Shown here: in pieces, positions 24,706 through 36,779 of the stretch
Layout of the letters: each line of letters begins with the position of its first letter
Position numbering within the stretch: position 1 is the stretch's first letter
Assembly: GCA_022036555.1 (NCBI GenBank)
Contig: CM039128.1
Coordinates: forward strand, 5,821,926 to 5,885,925
Source of the DNA: Microstegium vimineum
Lineage: Eukaryota > Streptophyta > Magnoliopsida > Poales > Poaceae
Direction: 5' to 3'
Length of the DNA stretch: 64,000 nucleotides
Notes under the pieces: model-generated
What the model saw: only the letters and a program-made list of their open reading frames with translations
Told to the model about the DNA's origin: nothing
Databases searched by the model: none
Program-made: the position numbers and the translations under genes

Positions 24706-25347
24706 CTAGAACAACGGAGTTCTACACTTCCGTCCATACAAAGCTTCAAACGACGCCATCTTAAGACTTTCCTGATAACTGTTGTTATATGAGAACTCAG
24801 CATAGGGCAAACTCTTGTCCCAACTCGTACCATACTGCAAGGCATAAGCTCTCAACATATCTTCTAGCACTTGATTTGTTCTTTCTATTTGTCCATTTGT
24901 TTGAGGGTGATAGGCTGAGCTAAAATTCAACACTGTTCCGAGGGACTCGTGCACTTTCTTCCAAAAGTGCGAGGTAAACTGGGTTCCTCTATCTGACACA
25001 ATCTTCTTTGGAACTCCATGCTGGCATACTATCCTTTCCATGTATAACTTAGCTAACTGTGCTCCCTTATAAGTGGTTCGAACTGGCAAGAAGTGAGCTT
25101 CCTTAGTTAAGCGATCAACTATGACCCAGATTGAGTCATAACCTTTCCGAGTAAGTGGTAACCCAACTATGAAATCCATACCAACCTCGTCCCACTTCCA
25201 TTCAGGTATCTTCATCGGTTGCAACAGTCCTGCAGGTCTCTGATGTTCTGCTTTAACCCTCTGACATGTATCACATATTGCTACATATTCTGCCACGTCA
25301 CGTTTCAATCCAACCCACCAATATTTCTCTTTAAGATCCAAGTACAT
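24706..25347 (-). pseudogene. Integrase zinc-binding and catalytic core of the chromovirus
   Basis: Same frame as the RT segment upstream and the tail downstream. CDTC gives the second half of the HHCC zinc finger; the two His lie upstream between two TGA stops. The DDE core is intact by motif: MDFIVGLP (first Asp, about residue 59), SDRGTQFTS (second Asp, about 117), and HPQTNGQIERTN (Glu, about 153). It would insert the cDNA into host DNA. It is separated from RNase H by TGA codons at 25408-25410 and 25393-25395, both where Arg is expected, and from the tail by a TAG. Confidence 0.88.
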
Positions 25348-25407
25348 CTTAGTGCTTCCAGGATGTATTGAGTAGGTTGACTCATGAGCTTCTCACAGAA
25401 TTGTCTC

Positions 25408-27168
25408 TCAAATAGACTTGATGTTGGGGACATAGATCCTCTTTCCATACCACAATGTACCATTATCATCTAACCGGAAACCTGGTGATCTTCCTTCCTT
25501 CATGTTCTCAACTATTAACTGCAGATTCTTATCCTGCAACTGTCCTTCACGAATCTCCTTCTCTAGTGTAGGCTCCACTACCATCTCCATAGCATTAGCA
25601 ACAATGCTCAAGTTGAGATGCTCAAGTTCAGCACACAACTCTTCAGGCATGGGTATTGTCCGAATCTCATTAGCATAACTCTTCCTGCTAAGAGCATCGG
25701 CCACAACATTGGCTTTACCAGGATGATAGTGAACATCTAAGTCATAATCCTTGATCAGCTCCAACCAACGGCGTTGCCTCAAATTCAAATCTGATTGAGT
25801 AAAGATGTATTTCAAGCTCTTATGGTCGGTGTAGATGTCACACTTATGACCAATAAGATAATGTCTCCATATCTTTAATGCATGAACCACAGCTGCTAAC
25901 TCCAAATCATGAGTCGGATAATTCAACTCATGCTTCCTCAGTTGTCGCGAAGCATACACAACAACTCTTCCTTCTTGCATAAGCACACAACCCAAACCAA
26001 GATGAGAGGCATCACAATAAATAGAGAACTTCTGACTCAAGTCTGGCAAGGTCAACACAGGAGTTGTAGTCAAACTCTTTTTCAATTCTTCAAAGTTAGC
26101 CTGACACTTCTCTGACCAAACAAACTTGGCATCCTTCTCAAGTAGCGCGGTCATAGGTTTAGCTAGCTTAGAGAATCCTTCTATGAACCTTCTATAATAT
26201 CCAGCTAAGCCAAGAAAACTATGAATCTCACTGACATTGGTTCGGGTTTTCCAATTCAGCACATCTTCCACCTTACTAGGATCAACTGATATACCACCGT
26301 TAGACACAACATGGCCAAGAAAAGAAACTTCTTTCAACCAAAATTCACACTTACTTCTTTTAGCAAACAACCGGTGCTCTCTAAGCTTCTGTAATGCCAA
26401 TCTCAAGTGTTCAGCATGTTCATCATCGTTCTTGGAGTAGATCATAATATCATCAATGAATACCACCACAAACTTATCCAGATATTCCATAAAGACCTTG
26501 TTCATCAAATACATGAAGTATGCAGGTGCATTGGTAAGACCGAAAGACATCACCGTATATTTATACAACCCATACCTCATAGTGAATGCTGTCTTGGGAA
26601 CATCTGAAGCACGGATCTTCAACTGATGATAACCAGACCGAAGATCAATCTTGGAGAACACACAAGCACCCTTCAACTGATCAAACAAATCATCGATTCT
26701 GGGCAAAGGATACTTGTTCTTGATAGTTACCTCATTGAGTGACCGATAATCAACACACATCCTCTGACTGCCATCTTTCTTGTCAACAAAAATAACCGGT
26801 GCACCCCAAGGTGAAGAGCTAGGACGAATAAAACCTTTATCCGACAACTCTTTAATTTGTTTCTTAAGTTCTTCTAATTCTTTTACTCCCATCCTATATG
26901 GTCTTTTAGCTATAGGTGCAGTTCCAGGTAATAACTCAATTATAAACTCAATGTCACGATCGGGAGGCATACCTGGCAAATCTTCGGGGAACACATCTGA
27001 AAATTCATCAACAACCCGCTCTGCTGGGTTGTCATTCTCCTCAAGCTGATTGACGGCGGCTGTCGGTGGAGGTTGCATAACCACATCAATACTGATCCTG
27101 CCCCCTGTAGGTGTAGACAATTCAACTATCTTCTTATCACACTTGATCATTGCATCTTGCTTTCTCAT
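25408..27168 (-). pseudogene. Reverse transcriptase and RNase H of the chromovirus
   Basis: 586 codons without a stop. RT spans about residues 90-290, with KIDLRSGYHQLKI (about 173-185), FGLTNAPAYFM and the catalytic VVFIDDIMIYSK (FIDD at 237-240). RNase H spans about 370-500 with YCDASHLGLG (Asp 386), LELAAVVHALK (Glu about 423) and YTDHKSLKYI (Asp about 448), so the catalytic triad is present. The linker to integrase (GRSPGFRLDDNGTLWYG) is typical of chromoviruses. The segment is bounded by a TAG at 27169-27171 (Trp expected) and a TGA at 25408-25410. Its own reading frame is well kept, so the copy is not very old. Confidence 0.92.
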
Positions 27169-27233
27169 CTAGTCCAAACCCAATATAACATCGATCCCAG
27201 CGGTCCTCAAAACTGTAAGCTGAGCTTTGAAGT

Positions 27234-28568
27234 CTACCCCCTTAGAGTAACAGTAATCGATGGACAATAACAATCGGTTCTCATAACCCCACCCGGTGAA
27301 TTTACGATTATAGGATTTTGCATTGCTAACAAAGATATTCCATGCATTTTAACAAAAGCTAGCGATATGAAAGAATGCGATGCTCTAGAATCAAAAAGAA
27401 TAGTAGCAGGGATGGAGTTGACATGGAACGTATCCATCATCACTTCTGGCGCTTCCTGAGCTGCTTCTACAGACACATGGTTCACGCTCCTATTATGTGA
27501 GGGCGGCTGGTACCTTCCTCTCTGGTTGTTGCTGTTCTGACTTGGAGGGTTTGATGAGTTTTGCTTCTTGGGGTAGTTATAGGAGAGATGTCCGGGTTCA
27601 CCACAAGCAAAACACTTGATGGGGGTATTGGGAACATTAGTCTTTGCTGGGGTACTGCTAGATAAGCCTTGACGAGGTCCTGAGTAACCACCCTGCTGCT
27701 GGAATGGTGGACGTTGCTGGTTCGGGTTACGGTTCCCAAAGTTGGATGTGCCTTGGTACCTCTGCTGGTAACCTTGCTGAGGATAGTTGGGATGCTGGCG
27801 AGTGTTGCTCCCAGAAGCTTGTGCCCTAAGTTTCCTCTTCTTGTCCATCTCTCTGCGTTCATTGTCCAGGACGATGGCATGGTTCACCAGGGATTGGAAA
27901 TTCGGGTATGTATTACCCTTCAGCTGCAACCGGAGTTCATAGTAGATCCCCTTTAAGAAGAGACGTTGTTTATCAGCATCATCCCTTACTTCATTGGGAG
28001 TAAAGCGAGCTAGCTGCGAGAACTTGTCATGGTACTCGCTGACTGACATCTGTCCTAACCGAAGGTTCCTGAATTCCTCCCGCTTCAGCTCTATGATTCC
28101 CTCTGGAATGTGGCACGCCTTGAAGTCCCGGGAAAACTCTTCCCAGGTGATAGCGGGATCATTGTCGGGGCGAGCATCTTGGTATGTCTCCCACCAAGTC
28201 TGAGCTGCACCTTAAAGTTGACCAGAAGCATACAACACTTTCTCCTAGTCATTGCAATGGGCGATGTTGAGTTGCTTCTCCACCGCACGCAACCAATCAT
28301 CCGCCTCCAACGGATCACTGACATGAGAGAAAACAGGAGGGTGTCCTTACAGAAATTCCCTCCGCTTGTTGACAGGTGGAGCTCCAGCAGGTTGATGGGG
28401 TTGGTTCTGCATGAACTGCATCATAGCTTGCATTGTCTGCATCATCTCAGTCTGCATCTGCTCTGGGGTCATCGCAGGTGGTGGAGGTAGAGGGTGCTGG
28501 TTATTGTTGTTGTTGTTATTGTCATCCTGACTTCCATTGCCACTGGTGTTGGATCCGGAGTTGGGCAT
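27234..28568 (-). pseudogene. gag with zinc knuckle and start of protease, chromovirus
   Basis: Starts MPNSGSNTSGN at 28568 with a Gln/Met-rich N-terminal region. Three in-frame stops follow: TAA 28347, TAG 28245, TAA 28212. The capsid core continues (EFSRDFKACHIPEGIIELKR, then MSVSEYHDKFSQLARF at 28049). Near the C-terminus is a zinc knuckle CFACGEPGHLSYNY, whose last Cys is Tyr. Next comes a protease motif reading DSRASHSFIS instead of DSGASHSFIS. A single-base deletion near 27240 moves the rest of the protease into the pol frame. Gag and protease are both damaged. Confidence 0.88.
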
Positions 28569-28569
28569 C

Positions 28570-29206
28570 TGTCACATAGAACATAAGAACGATTTTAAAA
28601 CCTAACACGAGATGAGTCTGCAACTTTTCTGGATTTTCAACACAACAGCAGTCTAGAAAAATAGTCATATCTGAAGTTCCCGAACTCAAACAGAGGCAAA
28701 GCTTACATGGTTGGAAAGATAAAGAAATTATCTACAACTTTCGCAATACCGACTTTTTCTGATTCGGATCTTAACTTAATCATAACTTACGTTTAAACAG
28801 GTCTGTCCAGAATACCGAACTGCGCAGAAACATCAGCTTGCAGGAATTGTTTCTCTTAACTCCTAACAGATATGAAGGTGCTTCTTGCGGCCACGGAAAG
28901 ATAAGGAAGTCTACTGTTTTCAGTTAAATTTTAGTGATTTTAGGACGTTCATAATTAATTAAGAAAAAATAACAAGACAGGGAGTTCTGAAAAGACAGAT
29001 TAACGAAAACTGCAACTTTTTTTATTATGCAACTTTTCAAATAACTCATCCTAAGCTATGAGTGTTGCGGACAGGCCCACAACCTCAACAATCATTACAA
29101 AGAAGCAACTCACACACTAACATAAGCACAAGAAACTAAACACATAGGGAACACTAGCACACACGACTCACGAACTAGCGAATAAACTATAAAGGGACTC
29201 CTAGTC
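28570..29206 (-). other. Spacer between leader ORF and gag of the chromovirus
   Basis: About 640 bp with no ORF of note. AT-rich, no repeats recognised. Confidence 0.6.
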
Positions 29207-30016
29207 CTAATTCTTCTTGATCTTTTTGAAGTTCATTGGCAGCCCAAACTCTTCACGAAGCTCATCTTGTTGTTGGTAACTACGCTTGAGCTCCTTGCGC
29301 AGCTCCCTTGCTTCTACTATGAGATGACCATACATGCTTATCATCTCCTGAACGAAGTTGACGAGCTCATTCAAGATGGGGCCGCCTTCCCCGTTAGGTT
29401 CGGTGATTATCCAACCTTGCTCCACATCAAAACGAGGGATATAACGGCGCCGGGTGTTGGCGATCCTTTCCCTGAATTTTTTGTGGATGGCCATATATGC
29501 AGGGAACGCGGCGTCCTTCATGCTTGCTTCCATGGTAGGATGAGCCACACAGCTATGGAAGGTATAATCCACACGTTCAGCTGCTTGCCCGTTAACACTT
29601 CCACAGATCTAGATCTTCGCCTTTCAGTAAGTGTTGACGAGGGGGTGTTTGAATTCCTTGCAAGTGTACATGGTTGCAATCACGGATCCTGGGTGGCATT
29701 CTATCACAAGGTCCACTAGCTGGGAGTGAGCGTAGCTGCTGTGCGCTCCTCCTCGGATATACTTAGTGCAGATCCACCCTGGCTCTTCTGGCAGGTCTTC
29801 TTCGACAACATCAGGAGTAGAGGAATTAACGTCAGCACTTGGGGCATGGGGGCTCCCTTCCCCGTGATACTCTTCGCCACTGGAGATTTCCTAGACCTCC
29901 TCCTCTGGTTCTTCCTGGGATTCCACCATTGGCGCTTGAGGTTCAGGAGGGGCAATCTGGCGGCGAGGGACACGTCCTCCGGTGCTGATGCGGGCTGACC
30001 GACGAAGGTTAGACAT
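29207..30016 (-). pseudogene. Leader ORF upstream of chromovirus gag (unknown function)
   Basis: From an ATG at 30016 (MSNLRRSARISTGG...) a single frame runs 270 codons to a stop at 29207, broken by only three stops: a TAG, a TGA and a second TAG. The N-terminal third is basic then Pro/Glu-rich; the middle has a Trp-Ile-Cys stretch; the C-terminal part (29572-29207, fully open) reads like a helical segment with Glu/Arg/Gln repeats (LIVEARELRKELKRSYQQQDELREEF), probably coiled coil. No known domain is recognised. It sits between the primer site and gag, where a plain leader is usual. The steady frame over 810 bp suggests it once coded for protein. Confidence 0.55.
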
Positions 30017-30192
30017 CTTGAACATGACAAAGATAGAGATAGATTAGAACAACATTTTCATAAAAGAATAAGTCAAGTGTAGCATAAACAGTTTGAGAAA
30101 ATATATATACAAGAATGTAAGCATGAAAAGAGAAGGTAAAGACAAGATAAGAAGATCATTCTAACTAGGCTTGCGTCCTACAGTCAACACTT

Positions 30193-30204
30193 GTTTTGAT
30201 ACCA
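30193..30204 (-). other. Primer binding site of the chromovirus (tRNA-Met type)
   Basis: On the minus strand: TGGTATCAAAAC, 3 nt from the 5' LTR end. TGGTATC is the start of the initiator-tRNA-Met complement; the later bases diverge. Confidence 0.7.
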
Positions 30205-30207
30205 ATT

Positions 30208-33011
30208 TGTCACACCCAATTTTAAGAATAAAATTAAATGCGAATAACTCATGTGTGCCCAGAGATCAATCACACACATAAGACAACAAATCTTTAAATA
30301 GTACCATCACTGAGTGCTTATTACATAACGAATAATATTCTTAAACATAACAGCGGAAATAAAGATAACTCTCGCGACGAAGCTCCACTTCACAGGGAAC
30401 GCCGACTGGTTGACCACTAGCCTAGTACTCCTCACGGTAGTCTTCATAGCCATCTGATGACGATGATAAAGCAAGGGTGAGCACTTAAAGTACTCAGCAA
30501 GAGTAACACAGGGTTGTGAAGCTCAAAGGCTGACACTGTCTGTACTACGGTTGCTTTTAACTTGGTCAAGTTTTACCAATATTTAGCTTTAGTTATGCAA
30601 AACCCAATTAAAAACCACATGATAAGATTAATAATCAACATTAACAATTAAACAACATGATCATCTACACTGTGAGTTTTCCAGGCCGCTCGTGACCGTG
30701 AGCACGGCTATCATGATACATTTACACTCTGCAGAGGTTACGCACTTTACCCACAAGCCGTGTTGCCCATATGCCCGGGTTTGCAACTCCCAAAACATTG
30801 CCAAGGTGAGTGGGCAGGATACACTATGAAGTCTTTCAAAAAGTCTTTCTAGCAAGTAGTAGACCCTACGGACCCAATGCAAAGGGGTATATGGGACACC
30901 CCGATGGTACCACCCACAGCGGTCCCTACACAAGCTATACCACATAACCAGCTCAGCAAAGGTGCCTTTCACGAACCACAATCATGCTAGTCCAACTTCC
31001 ATAATTGACTAAAACCAGAGCCATGTTAACACTTGTGGTTGCGTTATTATCCCAGCTTTTTCCCTACAATGGTGTCCTATTCCATGTTGCTACAAAAGCC
31101 AATTTTATCTCATTGTTGCATATATCATTAGTCAAGATTCTTCTCATAATTCATAAAGCATAGCAGATCTACCCATATGCAATAGTATCCCAAGGTGACA
31201 AGGTACAAGGTAACAAGCTATGGTAAAGATCTAAATAAGAAACAATTGAGACACATGCAATCATGACTAGGTGAATTAAGGTGAATAGGTAACAAGGATG
31301 ATCCCATGTTAAACTTTCCTTGATCACAAAACTCCTGGTGGTCCTGATCTGCTGCAAAGAACTCTGGAACACCGAAAATCTCACCGGCTGTACTCGATCA
31401 ACATCACCACGCAATCATCCGAACAATCATACACGAAGCAATAAAGATATAATTAGAACATTACACCATAAACAATAAAGAGGTTATGAAAAGGTTTTAA
31501 AACAGATCTATACATTACTACGATCACAAAGACGCGAAATTCACGCTAAACGGATCTAAAACGAATAAACTATAGATTAAACAAGATTTATTATACAAGA
31601 TTAAAGGATTAATAGAATTAATCAAATCTTGATTTTCAAAAGTAATTAACATAGATTAAATATATACTACTGGATAGAGCATAAAATTATGGATCTAACG
31701 CAACTTGAACGGATCGATTCGGATCTAAAACGAGCAAGTTACGGTTATTTGAAAACAGTGGCGAATCTATAAATAGATTGAACTTATTTCGAATTAATAT
31801 AAATCAAAAGAATTCGGGATTAAAGGAGCAGGCTCTGGATGGTGGGTTTATTTAAGAAAATCTCAGGGTCTCTTTAGGATAAAAGCCAGGCGAAGGGGTA
31901 TCTTGGATCTGAGGTCGTTTGATCTGAGATGGGTGGTTCAGATTAGAATAGAGGGATTAGAGAGGGGAACGTTGGCTGGGCACAGGAGCCTCCCGGCTGT
32001 TTTCATGGCGGCGCCATGGCCAGCAAGCCGGAGCTCGACGGTGCAACGCAAACTCGAGCTAGGGTGCTTGGTTCTTCGAAGACAAGGTACCGGTGAAACG
32101 AGGAGATTGAGGCGAACTCACCGGTGCTACTTGCGGAGTCCGGAGCGGAGCAAGGACGGATGACGACGGGATTCCGCGGTGGCGTGCTTCCTGTACATGC
32201 CGGTGAACCCAAGTGAGCTAGCTGAGGTGAAAAACAGAGAATCAAAGGGGTCGGCGAGTTCGTCTGGTCGACCCGAAGCCTCACCGGAGCCCTTCGACGG
32301 CGACGAGGCGGTCCGGCGAGTTCGACGATGCGAACAGAGCGGCAGCAATGGCGAGTTTTGAAGCGGACGCTGCTGCGGCTCGAGTCAAAGGCGGAAGCTA
32401 GGGCTATTGGCTCGAGAGGAGGCAGCTCTATATATAGTGGGGTCCAGGGACAAGTTCGGCGCGGATACGACGCGCTCGCGGGAAAAACGCGGTGGTGGTT
32501 GCAACTCTGCTCGTTCGGCAGAGTCCGAAGAATAGAGGAGATGTTGGGGATGACAGGTGGGACCGTGCTGTCATCCACACAAGGGAGAAGGAGGAGGGAG
32601 GCCTCGCGCGGGCTGGGGAAGCTGCGGCTTGCTGGCGCGCTACTGGGCCGAGCAAGCCGACGTGCCGGAAGGAGGACTAGGTTGGGAGGGAGAGGGAGCA
32701 GGCCGGCTGAGCCAAATAGGCTAGAACCAGAGGAAGGGAGGAGAAAGGGGTTTTCTATTTTCTTGTTTTGTTCCTTTTTGTTTTCCAAAACATTTTCTAA
32801 ATGGTTTTGAAATATCTTTTGAGCTTTGCAAACAACAAACAGTACAAAAGAAATGCAGCAACATGCAATGCACAACATGTTGAACCCTAACATGTGGTAT
32901 ATGTTTTAGTTTTATTTATTTAATTCCATGCTCACAATAATAAAATCAAATTAAGGCAAATTAAATTTAAATTCAAACCTAATTTGCTAATTCAATTTTT
33001 AGGATGTTACA
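30208..33011 (-). repeat. Chromovirus 5' LTR
   Basis: 2804 bp, near-identical in layout to 21309-24090. The TATA box (32428-32437) lies only about 580 bp from the outer end, so R plus U5 would be over 2 kb, an unusually long transcribed LTR part. Confidence 0.93.
32428..32437 (-). promoter_or_regulatory. TATA box of chromovirus 5' LTR
   Basis: CTATATATAG in a GC-rich setting, conserved in the other LTR at 23507-23516. Confidence 0.65.
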
Positions 33012-33016
33012 AGAAC

Positions 33017-33819
33017 TCCACTTGACTGATCTCCACTTGATAACAACAGTGGTTTTTATAGATCACATCATGATTAGAGAGGGAGGTCTAGGCCTCTATT
33101 TATAGTGGGGGGTGGAGTAGGGGCTACTCCTGCGCCACGTCATCGATCCAAGGAGCTTCAATCCTCCTCCCTTGGATCAAACCGCCATACAACCACCTAG
33201 AATGGACGGATTGGATTTCCAACATGTGTGCTTTGATATGGCGGTTGAGGGGGACCCAACCGACCATGGGGGTGGTTCGGCCAAACCACCCTATGGCCAG
33301 TGGGCCATCCCCTAGCCTTGTGGGTGTGGCCCCACTGGTCAGGGTCTGAGTGGGGGCCAGGTGGGCCCAGGGGAGGTTCGGCCGAACCACCCTAGGGGTC
33401 CCTGGCCCACCTCGTCCATCCTGGTGCTGGTCCCACCTGTCATGTGAAGTGGTTGCTCGTTCTGGAGTGTTTCTCATGTTGATCTCTTTGGTGTGGGTCC
33501 ATGGATCCTTGTACATTACTTGTGAGCCGTTGGGAGGAAACACAAGGTGATCTGATGGCTGATAATCATTCTGAAGGGTTTCTCCTGGATCATGGCCGAG
33601 GGAGAGACTTGGTGGGCCCATAGTGGGGTCGGCTGACCCCCTATGTGGGTCCCACTGGGTCTCTTTTGTTCTATTTCCTTATATTTGTATTAAAATATTC
33701 ATGGACATGTGGAACTTGTTATTTAATAAAGAATACTCATGTGATGATTGTTTCTCCTCGATCATGGGTCATTGGCAACATTTTAGTTATATAAAAGTGG
33801 GTCATAATGTGTGCCAACA
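33017..33819 (-). repeat. Element A 3' LTR, U3 part (right of chromovirus)
   Basis: Resumes at TCCACTTGACTG after the second AGAAC and ends ...GTGTGCCAACA. It has a minus-strand TATA box (CTATAAATAG, 33096-33105) and one perfect palindrome TTCGGCCGAA at 33377 plus a variant near 33286. It aligns with 57038-57845. Confidence 0.92.
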
Positions 33820-33832
33820 AGATCCCTCAAGC
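33820..33832 (-). other. Polypurine tract of element A
   Basis: On the minus strand GCTTGAGGGATCT abuts the 3' LTR. It resembles the matching tract of element B (GTATGGGGGATCT), which also ends in GGGATCT. Confidence 0.65.
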
Positions 33833-35300
33833 TTAACCTTTGCTCGTCCCGAGCAAATAATTAAACTTGGCATGGTGGATCAAGAGCTGCTACAATGCTT
33901 CATATTTCAAGAGTACTAAATTTACAACGATCATACTTCTCTTTTGTAATGAAAAATTCAGCAATAAAGACTCACCCATATTACCTTAGTCCTTCATGGG
34001 GCTTATAGCTTTATCCTTTGTCTTGGGTGTTTGAGAGGTAGAACAACTTGACTTGAGCACTAGTTTTCTTATTCTTTCACAAGTTTCATATCGGAGGTTT
34101 TGCAATGTTTTGTAAAAGAAAACTAATGTTCCTCAAATGGTACTCTCAAGTCGCTCAAAAGATGTATGGTTCCTCACCAAGGCATATATCAAAGTTTGCC
34201 TTCTTTTATCCTATATCTAAAAGCTTATGTGGAGCTGTAGGTAGGGATCAAAGATGTAGCAAACTTACCTTGAATATATTGTAAAGTCAAATTCCGGATC
34301 CAAGGAGGGAAATGCCATACTCTTAGATCAAGATGTGCAAGTGTGTGGAAACATGGTGGATGATCAAAACTCCTATTTGTGGATGATCTCTCTTTTCTAA
34401 AATTATTATTTTGAGACATAGCTATCTTTTGAATTTTTCTATGAGCTTTGAAGATGCTCATTATTTCATTTTTCTCTCTTTTTTTCAAGAGAGTTTTGGA
34501 AATGCTCATAAAGATTAGGACTTTAGAATGCCCTTGAATTTGCATAGTCTATGTCTCATTTACTAGCAACAAACTAGAGAGAGTTTTTCTACTCAGAGCA
34601 TGGAGTATGAACTATGTGGAAATGTAAGACATGTTTCTGCGTACTTCCAGTGTAGAAGCAGCATGTATATGTGGTGTGCGTGTGATCTTGATCTTGGGAG
34701 CATGATAAATCTCTCAACAAGGGTCACAAAACTTGACCAAACTCAACACAAAATAAGCAGCTTATGTAAAAAGCTTATATCATGAAGAAGTATATATGGC
34801 TTTGGTAGGAATTTTCCACCATTGAGGAACAAGAAGTTGTTTTATCATTTTAATAAATAAAACTCCGACAATCATTCTTGCTTAGAACAAAATTATAGTA
34901 GCTCTTATCTTTTCATATCATGTCTCACAACAACTTAGACTTAGTTACAGCATTTGCAACCCACAGGAGTTTGAGGTTCATGATGTTTTCTTTTAAGCCG
35001 AGTAATTCATACTTAGAGAAATATCAAGTTGTAAACTAAGTACTAGAGAACATTTAGCAGAGCAACTTTTCATCATTTCCATAGGAAAGATAGATAATTA
35101 TGAAACAAATTATCTTAAGGGAAATAAAACTTAATTACTTGACAAGGAAATATTTATTTTTTAATTTTCGTAATTTTCCAGTTTTTTTAGAAGGATAAAT
35201 ACAAGAATACAATGCTGGAATTACAAAATTTAACTTGCATAATAAAGATGTTGAATTAAAAACTCACCTTAGTGGGGAGAGAATCTCCCCCAAGCTTACC
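33833..35300 (-). other. 3' non-coding internal region of element A
   Basis: No gene recognised. Short ORFs on both strands lack domains. It holds the conserved block at 34631-34745 and a CGAGGACGAGC-like word near the LTR as in element B (here GCTCGTCCCGAGC). Confidence 0.55.
34631..34745 (-). other. Conserved non-coding block, copy in element A
   Basis: GTTTCTGCGTACTTCCAGTG, then AGAAGCAGCATG, then GTGATCTTGATCTTGGGAGC and CAAGGGTCACAAAACTTGAC. It matches the element B block almost word for word in reverse complement. Confidence 0.7.
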
Positions 35301-35304
35301 TTCT

Positions 35305-36775
35305 TCATGGTTCTTGTGGAGGAAATTGTGTCGGGTCGATTCCATAGTAGGTGTAGAAATTGGTCCACTGTTGGTTCTGGAAATCTCTCATGTCTTGGAC
35401 CCGTTGTTGATTTTTGACCATGTTGTTATGGAGGGTTCCATGACTTACCCGTAGCTCATTCACTTGGGTGGTGAGTAAATTCACATCATGGCAAAGCTCA
35501 TGGTCATCTCGTCCCTGCGAAGAAGATGCAAAAGAGTGTCGTGCACTTTGGGTGTGCGATGTTGATCTTTGGAATCCACTGCTTGAGCCGGAGAACTGTG
35601 AGGAGCTCAAGGATTCGTCTACGAAGTCTAGGCCTAGAGATGTGCCTTCTTCTTGTGCAGCATATGCCATGTTGCGTGTCACCCTTCGACCTGTAAAACT
35701 CCTACGCCCTTCTTGTGTTTTTGTAGTAAAGGTTAGTCTCCTACACCTATACAGTTTAAGCCTTTCACAAGGGAGCTGAATTCTTTTTAAGGGGTCATTG
35801 TTCAGGTATAAAACAAAATCATTCAATCCCTGAGCCAAATTGTGGCCTTGCACAAAATATCCCAAATCTAACATAGATCTTTGTGAAGCTAAGTAAAACT
35901 GGTATTCATGGAGCTGGGCCAAATTATTCAGGATTTTAGTGATCATGGATGTGAACTCAAAAGGACCTTTTCTACCATTGGCTGAGCACCAGTGGTCTAC
36001 CATGGCTCTAACAAGAGAAACTTGAATTTTATTCACCATGACGTAAAGTAACCTCATCTCAACATTTGATACAGGCCTTACATCATCTCTAGGGAACAAG
36101 GTTATTCCTATCCAACGATGTATGAATTGTAAAGTAGGATTATGAATTTCACTTGTTTGTGGGGTTCTAGCATTATCCTTTCCAGAGATGAGTTTCCAAA
36201 ACTCTTGTTAATTAAATCCAGGGGTGGCAAACTCAAGATTAACAACACATTTTTCTTTACAACCAAGAACACGACTAAATTCTTTCCAAGTAAAGAATAG
36301 CGGATGATTAAGCAATCGGAAAGTAATTTTTTTGGGGACTAGTGCTAACTGTACTTAAGAATTCTAGAGTTAACAGTTTGCTTCCTGGGTCGCTAGTGAT
36401 ATCCCAAAACTCACGGGTCCAACCTATAGCTCTAAAAGCTTCCTTAAAATATTCATCTAAACCCATTTTAGCTAAGAGATTAGGATCAATTACCTTGGTG
36501 TGCTCGTAGTCGCAGTCTTTCAAGGTGTTGAAGATGACCATCTCATACGGTGTGAGCTGGATGCCGGTTTCAGGATCAGTGATTCTTGATGGTTGATCTT
36601 CCGAATTTTTGGCCGGCTCGTAATGACCGGCACTATGATATTCTTGCTCAACATCATCATGGCTAGCACTGTTGGTCATGACTTCTGTGGCATCCGACAT
36701 ATGCACTGACCTTTGTGAGTCAATGGACATAATATCGGTGCCTTCCTCTATGAGAATTTCTGGACGAACTCCCAC
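35305..36775 (-). pseudogene. Athila-type extra ORF (env-position) of element A
   Basis: Two frames join to about 490 residues. The first (36775-36308) has an acidic N-terminus, then WTREFWDITSDPGSKLLTLEFLSTV. The second holds TWKEFSRVLG, a single TAA near 36210, then LFPRDDVRPVSNVEMRLLYVMV...GPFEFTSMITKILNNL and a Ser-rich, Gln-rich tail. The mid region resembles the ATHILA ORF-1 / plant-transposon protein families. The frame slips at an A7 run near 36330. It lies downstream of protease where pol would normally be. No membrane segment is obvious, so an envelope role is not supported. The start codon is uncertain. Confidence 0.6.
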
Positions 36776-36779
36776 TAAC

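Larger units (their letters stand above)
21309..33011 (-). mobile_element. Tekay/Del-type chromovirus (Gypsy) in element A 3' LTR
   Basis: Two long LTRs (21309-24090 and 30208-33011) with ends TGTCACACCC and GATGTTACA. The TSD AGAAC is at 21304-21308 and 33012-33016. Internal genes on the minus strand run: leader ORF, gag, protease, RT, RNase H, integrase, chromodomain-like tail. The initiator-Met-type primer site and the domain order with a C-terminal chromodomain point to a chromovirus; the Tekay/Del lineage is inferred from the tail sequence and long LTRs. Coding regions carry several stops, so the copy is inactive. Confidence 0.9.

Noticed and set aside
35305..36775. Envelope glycoprotein in element A
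   Set aside because: No signal peptide, transmembrane segment or glycosylation pattern is evident; only the position is env-like.
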